Part shown: positions 54,376 through 64,000 of the stretch, in pieces
How the letters are laid out: every line of letters begins with the position of its first letter
How positions within the stretch are numbered: position 1 is the first letter of the stretch
Source: Hofstenia miamia
Taxonomy: Eukaryota > Xenacoelomorpha > Acoela
Length of the DNA stretch: 64,000 nucleotides
Reading direction: 5' to 3'
NCBI GenBank assembly: GCA_004352715.1
Contig: SCFE01000073.1
Span: 733,882-797,881, forward strand
Notes under the pieces: generated by a model
Seen by the model: the letters and a program-made list of their open reading frames with translations, nothing else
Databases searched by the model: none
Told to the model about the DNA's origin: nothing
Program-made: the position numbers and the translations under genes

Positions 54376-57300
54376 AATTTATCTTACTTGAACATTAATC
54401 AGGTTGCAATCTACAAATTTCATTAAGTTATGAATGTGTTCTTAGTTCTTGCATAATAAAAGCAAGTGCTCTATTTCTTTGAGGTTATTCATTTGATATT
54501 TACAAAAAAATTTCTGAAAATCTGAATATAAAAATAATGGTTTTTTAATAGATAGAAATTAATTATACATTGTTTGATTGATTAAACTCCAATCTGAATA
54601 ATTCTGTTCAATTCTTTATTCGTTTCTGATCAGCTCAGGACCTGCGAAACATAACTCATGTACAGAATAGAGTTGGCTATATAGCAGTAGAAATTCAAGG
54701 TATATAATAACCTAAATCTAGGAACATTGGAAACTGAGTCATTCAAAGCAAAAATATAATATATTTCATTTTTGCCATTGATTTGCGCTGTTTTGTAATC
54801 AAATTCAACATATACATCTGTTGTGTCTAACCACCTCATGCCAACAATAATAATCTTGCTTTAAATAATACATCGCTCTTTGGTCCACCAATGTCCAATT
54901 TTATTTCAAGATTTCATCAGTTACATGAAGAATTAAGTTTGATTTCGATTCCTATCTGAAGTGCAGTGAATAAAAAAATAATCAGTTGAGGCAACAGTTC
55001 GTTTTCCAAAACTCAACGAGTTAAGCGTCTCTAGTTCAAGAGCTACGGGTTTGCCGAAATAGGTGCCAATAAATATTCAATATTTTACTAAGTAAAGGCT
55101 ATTCTTACTGCATATTGGTTAGGATTTTTCATAAAAGTCGTACCCATTTCCGTTGCTAATCAATATCTCTAGTATTCTTAGCTAATAATTCGTAGACATT
55201 ATTATTCATTACGGGCAAACTTTTAGGATCATCTTTGTTAACACATTCTTTATCTATTGTGTTAGCATCACTGTTTCTTAACTATAACCAATTATTTCCA
55301 CTTTTACAGCATCTTTAAGTAAAGTATGTGTCATAGCATCATGAAGTTTTCAATGCTTAATTTCAATGTCATAATCAGCTAGGTCGACTAGTTTCTGCTT
55401 GACTGCTTTTCTAGTAGCAATACACATTTTAGGGTGGATATTCTACATTTTAAGCGCAGCGAAGAGATTGATATGTACACTTACTATAATAAGGAAGTCA
55501 TACGTGTAATTTTTGCGTAGAGTATAAAATGCATGCCCTCATAAAAAATGCACAATCATATTTTTTAGTTCAAATGGCCTTACAACATCATTAATATGTT
55601 CCTTTCATATAATGCCATAACGATTGTTTTATGTTACACTCTTTGTTATAGATGTTACCATGTACATGTAGGTCATTCAATCTCTGTAGTGTAGAAGCAA
55701 CCGTAAGAAAACACAAAACCCATAAGAAGCTTCAAGAAAACTTATTCAACAGAAATCTTAAATGCACAACACTGACACTTCTATAGTGCATATCACATTT
55801 GGAAAAGGAACGTTTGGATATAACGCAAACATGTATATTCGAAAGTTTTTGACCAACTTGAGGATTTAGCTTAGATATGTATCCAATGACCCTACATTGT
55901 ACAAAATACCAATAAATTTATAATTCGTTAACATTGGTTATTTATTTATAAGATAACCTTCCTGTAAAGTTCGACAAAATTTCAAAACAAATCAAACTTT
56001 ATGCAACAAAATAAATGTAAATTTGAAACATAACAGACACATGAACACAGGAAAATAGCTCTCATTAATGATTATTCAAATATGAGCAGAAGTAACAAGA
56101 AGTCAATATTAGGTGTATTTATGCCCCCAATGCAAAAGTTGTTAAGGATCTAATCTCTGACCTATAACTCATAACATGTTATTATTATAACTGGTGAAAA
56201 ATAGTTTAACCCAATAGGTTTTTACAAGTTGTTTATTTTTTAGTTACTTTTACGGAACGTGTTTCCTTAACTTCCCTATTTTTTCAAAGTTTCTCATCAA
56301 ATTATTTTAATAAAATAAAATAGAGATCATATATTGTAAATTGTAGAAAATTAATTATATATTCTAATGGAGGTATTTCTTGTTTTCATTTATAGAATGC
56401 ATAAAGTTTGTCTATACTTAAAAATCAAAACCGACAATAATGTTTACAAAAAGACATGGTCAGATTTTTGATTGGATGCAATGAATAGAGGTATGTAATT
56501 ATTATTAATGTTACATATTTATCTCATTATTGCATTTAGTGATCTTTTGGGCATGTCTTACTAGAGGAAGGGAACAGTTGCTCCACCTATGAAATTTGGG
56601 CATTGCGTGACATGGGGGCAATAATTGTTTATAATGATGTTGCATTGGATAATTTTAGTGGCCAGATGTCTGAAATTGTTCACTAAAAATATGTACTCAT
56701 TTAATGATGTACATTAAATTAATAATTTGAATCAGTTTTGTTCAATATTATACAATTAACTTCAATACAATACCTATACATCTCTCATTTAAATAGATAA
56801 CATACTTTTGTGAAACATAAAAAATGATAAAACCGTTTTACTCTCATCCAAAGTTAGAATATGATGCATTTAGTTTTATCAAAAAATTGGAATATCATAG
56901 TGTTAATATATTTGTGCAAAATAGAAAAGACATTGCATTACATCTTAATAATTTGGGCGGACGGGTATCAGGTATTACGAGCACGAACCGGGGTAACGAG
57001 TCTTTGTGCGTAAGCATTATTTTATTACTATTATTATTCAAAAAAATATTAAAACAATTATTAAACATTAATTTTGCAAAGAAATTAATTGCTACATTAT
57101 AAATATGTTGAATACAAGCAAAAAAACTTTAATAAAATAACCATTTTTGGGGTGGCTGTCAGCTTGATGTGTTGTGGGTCTAGATGCATATGGATGTGAA
57201 AAGTTGTTTAACATAATAGAAGTCAAGCTCGTTTTTTATAAAAACTTCATACAAATGGTGCGGGTACAGCATTAAAGCGCCTTGTCTATACAGCAACAAT

Positions 57301-58505
57301 ACATGTATTGTTTTCTATAACTATGAAATCTTGCAAAAAATTGAGAAATCTTGAAATTTACTGAAATCTCATTAATACCAATACCTGAGCACGTGAATGA
57401 AATTAACAAATTTTTCCAAGCGCTGTCAAAAAGATAAATACATGTAAGTTTGGAAGGCTCTTTGGAAATAAAAAATTACTTGCGAATAGTTTAGGAATTT
57501 GACGCTTCTAATGCAGAACATACTCATAATTTATTGAAACCTAGGAATTATCGTTCTCACCAACAAGAGTGAACATTCGTCACAAAAATGTAGGCACGTT
57601 TTTAAGTTACAATAATAAATTAAATAGTTCAGAAAACTAGGATCCTATTTTATCAATTCCATGCTGTTTGCGGTTTTGGACAATATTACTAAATGTAAAA
57701 TTTATCATGTGCCCTGAAGAAACCATGTAGAAAACCACAAATAGCATGATAATTTGTCAAGAATTAACGAATAAAACTATTGTAGAACCGAAGGATAAAA
57801 TTTAAGCTGAACACCTAACAGATAAGAAAATTCAAGGTATGCTTAATCTAGAGTAACATACAATGGAGGTCTTCTAGAAGCTAAATAAACTAGCATAAAA
57901 TTCTTGTAAATTAATGCTGTTGAATCATCAGTATAACTATTACACAATAAATAATCACGCATTTCTTGATAAGATTGTGGACCAATCAAAATCGATTTAG
58001 CAGTGAATAGAGAATGTTGCCCAAATTGTGACTTTTTGAAAAATTACTTTCGCCAAATTGAATACCAAAAAATAAATTTAGTTATGTAATTGTAAACCGA
58101 ATTTAATTTTAATATAACCCTGATAATTTATGGTTGGTACACTTGAAAACAGGGCTGCAAATGGGTCATATTTTTCTGGCAAACCCAACTATGCAGTGCA
58201 GAATTCTCAAAGTAAATCCCTTTGATGTCAGTCACCTTCTGTATTGAAGGTGGAAGAACATGTTTCAAGCAGACCTCATTAAAGCAGTTGGTTGCCTGAG
58301 AAATTGGAATCTTTTTTGCGTCATAACTTATTTTAATGTGAGCATTAAATTCATATTTTAAATGTAGTCAAAGTTAGATGATGACCTGACCCATCTTTTA
58401 GAAAACTTAACGCAACCCAAAACGCCTCCGTTAGTTCTTAAAAATACGACCCGACCAAACCCACTGCTGTTAAAACGTAAACCAACTTAACCCAATGTAG
58501 CCTGT
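54376..58505. other. Long AT-rich intergenic stretch, no gene supported
   Basis: About 4 kb without a convincing gene. The best exon-like candidate is 56,824-57,007 (MIKPFYSHPKLEYDAF ... NRGNESLC, then GTAAGC), but it lacks a recognisable domain or partner exon. The rest is AT-rich on both strands. Confidence 0.35.
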
Positions 58506-58822
58506 TTGAAATTTTTGTCAGGTAGCTGTAAATATTCGCTTAAAAATACATAATTATTTCTGCAAACATAATTGAATAAGTATTTGAAAAGATTTGTACA
58601 ATATCTTCTAAATCCAAGTATTCGCTAAGTATTTACAAACAACTTAGGCAAGATTGTGTTTCACAAGTTTGNNNNNCTGTAAATATTCGCTTAAAAATAA
58701 ATAATTATTTCTGCAAACATAATTGAATAAGTATTTGAAAAGATTTGTAAAATATCTTCTAAATTCAGGTATTCGCTAAGTATTTACAAACAACTTAGGC
58801 AAGATTGTGTTTCACAAGTTTG
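58506..58822. repeat. 145-bp direct duplication on both sides of a 5-N gap
   Basis: About 58,527-58,671 and 58,677-58,822 are the same sequence with a few substitutions (ACATAATT/AAATAATT, GTACAAT/GTAAAAT, ATCCAAG/ATTCAGG). NNNNN lies between. The few differences look like two alleles placed in tandem by the assembler. Confidence 0.9.
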
Positions 58823-59130
58823 TCTGTGACACTTAGGTTAGACTATGTGATTGGTCACACGTGATACATGATAACGCTGTTACAAAAAATAGTGTAAACG
58901 TATGTGACTACAATTAATAGAAAATCAATTTGAATTTTTAAATAATTTTCTTATTGAAATGTCTGCTTTAATATCACTATCAAGGTGCAATAGACTTCAT
59001 TATATTGTCCGTTCCATCCGGGCAGCTAAATCAAAATGAAAATGGATATCGACAATTCTTACAAGGAAATTCCACGGTATCTAAAGCAAGTTGGGCCAGG
59101 TCTCAGGTATAATCGTCAGTTGGGGAGAAC

Positions 59131-59398
59131 ACTATGGCTACGGTTAGACTAGAAGATTGGTTAAAAGTTATCTGTCACATTTCAAAGCATTACACGTCTA
59201 ACCACCCGAGATAATTAGCGAAAGAAATTGTGTACGTTCGATTTTTTTGTGATCATCACATCGCAGAGACTATGTGATTGCTCATGCGTGATCTATCACA
59301 TTTTGGTAAAATCGCACGTCTAACCACCAAGATAATTGGCGATTTGACGTGATTTTCTATCTTTTCTTGCTACCAATCACGTAGTCTAACCGTGGCCT
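59131..59398. mobile_element. MITE with GGTTAGACTA-type ends
   Basis: TGGCTACGGTTAGACTA at 59,131 faces TAGTCTAACCGTGGCC at 59,382-59,398. CACGTCTAACCACC with GATAATT occurs twice inside (about 59,197 and 59,312), one in each half, so the element also contains a direct repeat. Length about 268 bp, no coding capacity. A related piece, AGGTTAGACTATGTGATTGG at 58,841, is probably a fragment of another copy. Confidence 0.7.
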
Positions 59399-60486
59399 TA
59401 CAATTCTGCAAAAGATGTACAAACTATATACTAGAATATACGAGAATTCCCTATCCATAAATATTTTGGATCTGTTTGAATTGATTCATTGATAATTCGC
59501 TACTCAAAAGGAATTCCAAGAAGAGAATGTGATTTGCTATTAAAATTTATTCAATTGTATTACCATGTTTAAGTATAGCATTGAGATAGATTAATGCTTA
59601 ATTTATATGTTAACATCGTGTACCAGTAAAAGGAATTCGATTTTAAATGGTCAAAGAAACAATGAAATTATTAATTAATGAAGCAATATTAATACCGCAA
59701 CATTTCAATTGACTGCAGACATTAATTCTACAAATTGCTGAACCATCTGACACAACCTATTAATTTGCTTCCAAAGCACAGCTTATGTAATCAATACGTA
59801 AATATCAGCTTAAATAACTATAGTATCGGATTTTAATGACATTCGATCACAATTGCAAATGACTTAACCGTATTCAATTGAGGCGACAGCAATCCTCAAT
59901 CTTGGTGAATTTAATTGAATCGTTAAGCGCTAGTCTTAAACAACCGTGTGCTTAAATCGATAATATTTCCATAGGATAATCTCACTTCGATTTTTAAACA
60001 CTTAAGTTAATTGGGAGATGTATTGGCTATTAATCAGCATTTAGAGTTTAGATGAAATGTTGATTTTTGCTCCTAGCAAATAACAACCAGATATTAATAC
60101 TTTCAGATTAATTTTGAAGAAAGTAGGAGTTTAGCAGAAGAATAAATAGTTTTTATTAGCTCATTCATATAGTTGAATTCTAGTGGGAAATAATTAAATT
60201 GTTGATTACGTTACCCGCCTTAAATCCATAGGGAATCTTTGAGGAATCAACCAACAACTACCGATCTTTGAAACTAATTACGAGGAAAGGATTGTACTTA
60301 ACCGAACTTCAATAAAATTTACAATTAATACAATAGTCAAAACTTAAGGTAATGCGAAAAATTTAAATATCTATGACAAATCTTGTATGGTAAGCAAATC
60401 TGAAAATTCAATTTCAACAGTATCTGTTTAATATGCTGGAAAAAATTAATTCCAAGTAACCGGACCCCACCCTACTTAGTCTACAT
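59399..60486. other. AT-rich spacer, no gene seen
   Basis: No recognised feature on either strand. Confidence 0.35.
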
Positions 60487-60871
60487 CAGTGGTTCTCAAC
60501 CGGGATCTACATGGACCCTAAAGGTTCCATAGACGAAAATATAGCGAATTGGATGTCCACGATGACAATTTAGTGGTCCACTTTAGTGGCAATTCTAGTT
60601 CAGAACGGTTTTCATTACTGAAAATGTCATTTCTACAGAAATTTGCACTATTTTAAAATGCTAAAAGTATAAAATATTCACGCAGCTCTTCTATTTTTTA
60701 TAGCAATTTAGTAGAAGAAAAAACAACGACATTTTACAGTGCCGTAAATTTACATCTTGAATATTAACAATTCCTCTACTATTTTATAAGTGAATTTTTT
60801 GCAGAGGGGGAGTTCAGCTAAGAAATTAAAGGGAAAATGGGTCGATGGTTAAAAAGGTTGAGAACTCCTTC
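60487..60871. mobile_element. hAT-like MITE with target duplication
   Basis: Begins CAGTGGTTCTCAACCGGG and ends with GGTTGAGAACTCCTT, an inverted copy of the CTCAACC end. TCTACAT occurs directly outside both ends (60,480-60,486 and 60,872-60,878), a 7-bp visible part of what is probably an 8-bp hAT duplication. The 385-bp body is non-coding. Confidence 0.8.
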
Positions 60872-61463
60872 TCTACATAATAGAGTGGATTTTAACAAAA
60901 TTGTTTGCACCAGGTCCGGATTAAGGCTTGAGCGGGCCTAATGATGTAGATTCGAAAAAAAAACCTATTTTTCAAAAAATTTACTCGCAAATTATACGCT
61001 ATATTCGATAATCGACATTCACTGTTTGTATAGTCGAATCAAAAATAAAGAAAATTAGTATCAAGCTGCATAACAACGCCAATTAAAAGTTAACATTGCC
61101 TGAAGCACTCGCAAATGCAGAAAAATTTTTCTAACACGCTCACAAAATCAGAAAACGGCTGTATGACTAGATCAAATGTTATTGTCACTAACAACAATAT
61201 CAACTTCTACACTGATGAAATCTGCTTAAGTTCTGTATTTTATTACTGATTTTCGAGCTTCAGTGAAAGCGAATGTTTCGATCATTTCAGTACAATCAAA
61301 ACTACATAGCATGTTCTATTCTAATAAACGCTAGCATATTAAACCGTTCTTGTCTCGAGAATTGCAACTTTCTTTTCACTATAGCCAACCGAATTTTTAC
61401 TATGCTTGACGATTTAGTGGAATTAACCAAAACTTCATGAACTTGAAAAGATTTCATATATTA

Positions 61464-62463
61464 NNNNNNNNNNNNNNNNNNNNNNNNNNNNNNNNNNNNN
61501 NNNNNNNNNNNNNNNNNNNNNNNNNNNNNNNNNNNNNNNNNNNNNNNNNNNNNNNNNNNNNNNNNNNNNNNNNNNNNNNNNNNNNNNNNNNNNNNNNNNN
61601 NNNNNNNNNNNNNNNNNNNNNNNNNNNNNNNNNNNNNNNNNNNNNNNNNNNNNNNNNNNNNNNNNNNNNNNNNNNNNNNNNNNNNNNNNNNNNNNNNNNN
61701 NNNNNNNNNNNNNNNNNNNNNNNNNNNNNNNNNNNNNNNNNNNNNNNNNNNNNNNNNNNNNNNNNNNNNNNNNNNNNNNNNNNNNNNNNNNNNNNNNNNN
61801 NNNNNNNNNNNNNNNNNNNNNNNNNNNNNNNNNNNNNNNNNNNNNNNNNNNNNNNNNNNNNNNNNNNNNNNNNNNNNNNNNNNNNNNNNNNNNNNNNNNN
61901 NNNNNNNNNNNNNNNNNNNNNNNNNNNNNNNNNNNNNNNNNNNNNNNNNNNNNNNNNNNNNNNNNNNNNNNNNNNNNNNNNNNNNNNNNNNNNNNNNNNN
62001 NNNNNNNNNNNNNNNNNNNNNNNNNNNNNNNNNNNNNNNNNNNNNNNNNNNNNNNNNNNNNNNNNNNNNNNNNNNNNNNNNNNNNNNNNNNNNNNNNNNN
62101 NNNNNNNNNNNNNNNNNNNNNNNNNNNNNNNNNNNNNNNNNNNNNNNNNNNNNNNNNNNNNNNNNNNNNNNNNNNNNNNNNNNNNNNNNNNNNNNNNNNN
62201 NNNNNNNNNNNNNNNNNNNNNNNNNNNNNNNNNNNNNNNNNNNNNNNNNNNNNNNNNNNNNNNNNNNNNNNNNNNNNNNNNNNNNNNNNNNNNNNNNNNN
62301 NNNNNNNNNNNNNNNNNNNNNNNNNNNNNNNNNNNNNNNNNNNNNNNNNNNNNNNNNNNNNNNNNNNNNNNNNNNNNNNNNNNNNNNNNNNNNNNNNNNN
62401 NNNNNNNNNNNNNNNNNNNNNNNNNNNNNNNNNNNNNNNNNNNNNNNNNNNNNNNNNNNNNNN
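61464..62463. other. Assembly gap, 1000 N
   Basis: Exactly 1000 N, followed by an AT run. A possible hAT-like left end (CAGGTCCGGATTAAGGC at 60,912) lies about 550 bp before it. Confidence 0.99.
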
Positions 62464-63359
62464 ATATATATATATATATATACCTTGTTAAAATTTTGTT
62501 AAATTTTATCTGAAAACTCATTGGTGAAGAGAAAACTTCTCTATCATGAAAATTAAATTTCTAGTACAGTATTATTGTAAAGTTTCTAGTTAAAAAATTT
62601 TAAATAAATACTGTAGTTGAGATAATTGCAATCATTTTCTAAAAACATTCAAGGTGGATAAAGTACATATGTACATGTACATGTACACAATTGTAATGCA
62701 TTATGATAGATTAAAGGGAAAAATCAAATGTTGACTACTATAGTTTTTATTTTGGGTATCTAAAAATGTATTTGCATAATTAACAGATCTGAACATATGT
62801 TTATTTATAAGTTTTCGAATTATTAATATTTCAAACTATAATTTTTTTTGCTAAATTTTAGTTTCTCAATAATTGTGATTAGATAGAAAAACATATATAA
62901 TTGTAAGCATCATAGCATGGTAACAGCAAATTTTTGTTTACGACAACTAATATTGAACAAGAATTGCATATCTAATTGGTTCAAAATGGATGCTATATTT
63001 TTCATAATTTTTTCTAAATCATCAACAGTAATGGTTTTCCTTAAAACTTTTGAATGCTCATTTAAATAGTTGGTTTCAATATACGTTGTATTATTGGCCA
63101 AGTAATGTAAGTGGATTTCATTTATGCACAATGTTAAAATAAACAGTCGTAATTTATCCTTCTATATCTTTTTTTGTAATGCCCCTACTAATGCATTTTT
63201 AGTTTCTTGCTGATTTTGACAATAAATGCAAAGTTCCCCGTTTTTTGAGATATGTTTTAGCTAAAATGAGCAATTGCATTTGATTAGGCACTCAACTTAA
63301 ATACATAAGTATTAGTCAAAACTTCATATGCATTAAAAATTATCACAAAATGTGTTCAG
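62464..63359. other. AT-rich DNA, no gene seen
   Basis: No recognised gene or repeat apart from the AT run beside the gap and a TACATG simple run near 62,667-62,685. Confidence 0.35.
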
Positions 63360-63410
63360 ACTATCCCGGATTGCGCAGTCCGGTTTTACCTGTCCGGAGC
63401 TCAATCCTAG
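63360..63410 (+). CDS. Candidate 51-nt exon
   Basis: A GC-rich block of exactly 51 nt between GTTCAG (acceptor) and TAG|GTAAGA (donor), in very AT-rich surroundings. Two frames are open: LSRIAQSGFTCPELNP and YPGLRSPVLPVRSSIL. With no flanking exons in the window, frame and gene are unknown. Inverted CCGGA/TCCGG pieces inside also allow a small structured element, so the call is weak. Confidence 0.3.
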   Translation, partial: TIPDCAVRFYLSGAQS

Positions 63411-64000
63411 GTAAGAAGAGTTTTTCTAGATGATTTTTGATTTCTAAAAATTGCGGAACCAGTCAACAAATCATTTTACCACAATGGATTAAAAATCCAT
63501 TTTCATTGTGCGAGTTTCCCACTCAGCATCTAACATCACCCAACAAACAACAAAAGACTGTTGTGTTTCATAACAAGTACAACACAGCACAGCAAAATCG
63601 TTAATTTCAGAACGCATAAAATTTGGGCAATCTGTTTTTTTTAATATTCAGCATTTACATTAGTAAGAGAAACAAAAGTACAGATGACAATTTCTATGAC
63701 ATATAAGAGAATATATGTTTTTGTATTCGTAATCTTGCAATTAAAAATATAGAGCAGTCATTCGTTGTACCAAATCTTTGAAATATCAGAATATAGCTCT
63801 TAAGGATAACTTCAGTAAATGAGATGTTCATTTGAATGGATTTGAATGGAATTTGGATTCCTCAAATATTGCAAATCTTTCTTTTAGAATAATTTTAACC
63901 ACTGCATCAGTTTTTCTAATAATATTTCATATTAACCGTATATGTCACACGATATTTGTTCTCCTGAACTCACAGTGGAGGTGAGGGGGGGGGCAGGAAA
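63411..64000. other. Window end, no gene seen
   Basis: AT-rich sequence ending in a G-rich run (63,985-63,995). CAGTGGAGGTGAGGGGG at about 63,973 may be the start of a hAT-like end that continues outside the window. Confidence 0.3.

Noticed and set aside
56824-57102. Gene of 92 codons, or an exon ending at GTAAGC
   Set aside because: No motif, no convincing acceptor or neighbouring exon; the second half is an Ile/Leu/Lys run typical of AT-rich DNA.
1-64000. tRNA genes, CRISPR arrays, bacterial-type operons or promoters
   Set aside because: Looked for tRNA B-box-like GTTCRANNC with a matching fold and for regular spaced repeats; none was convincing, and the DNA is clearly eukaryotic.

Overview
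The window is animal (metazoan) nuclear DNA: visibly AT-rich, intron-containing, gene-poor and crowded with decayed transposable elements. Nothing bacterial is present: no operons, no CRISPR. The mix of CR1/jockey-like LINEs, Tc1/mariner-like, hAT-like, piggyBac-like and P/THAP-like remnants, with a two-box cyclin and a 7TM receptor, suggests an AT-rich invertebrate; I cannot name the phylum. Nine runs of N (three exactly 1000 long) and a single N at 11,496 show a draft assembly; several gaps sit in (AT)n tracts and three are flanked by duplicated sequence.

Host genes. (1) 131-4061 (+): 3' part of a cyclin gene. Four exons with matching phases encode the end of the first cyclin box, the second cyclin box and a short tail; a dead Tc1 element sits in the first visible intron. 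(2) 7047-8320 (+), tentative: unidentified exons, two separated by a possible 38-nt intron. (3) 22,372-32,906 (+): a three-exon gene (544 + 183 + 455 nt, all junctions phase 1) predicted to encode a 393-residue seven-transmembrane protein like a very divergent class A GPCR. Its introns hold a LINE fragment, a piggyBac-like MITE, a hairpin MITE, a transposase-like fragment, a second LINE and two gaps. This is the most interesting item. (4) 35,303-35,827 (-): an unidentified coding-like stretch with one frame change. (5) Weak exon or small-ORF candidates at 34,983 and 63,360.

Mobile DNA by region. 298-1698 Tc1; 5104-6210 mariner-like element with about 140-bp, nearly identical terminal repeats and an internally deleted transposase; 10.39-10.85 kb element with repeated terminal motifs; 11.1-12.6 kb tandem repeat then a LINE reverse transcriptase; 15.4-17.4 kb hAT; 17.6-18.0 kb LINE 3' end; 19.2-20.4 kb decayed reverse transcriptase; 20.86-21.2 kb GC-rich palindromic element; 38.1-38.7 and 39.2-39.8 kb MITEs; 40.0-42.7 kb an old hAT-like gene with a nested hAT-like insertion; 47.1-48.2 kb LINE 3' ends; 49.2-49.7 kb P/THAP-like transposase end; 50.2-51.4 kb LINE 5' part with a 2A-like motif; 52.0-52.6 kb R2-like retrotransposon start; 54.1, 59.1 and 60.5 kb MITEs. 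The stretches between are AT-rich and show nothing I can support.

The genes do not form a pathway. The cyclin and the receptor are independent host genes; most of the rest is transposon debris in introns and intergenic DNA.
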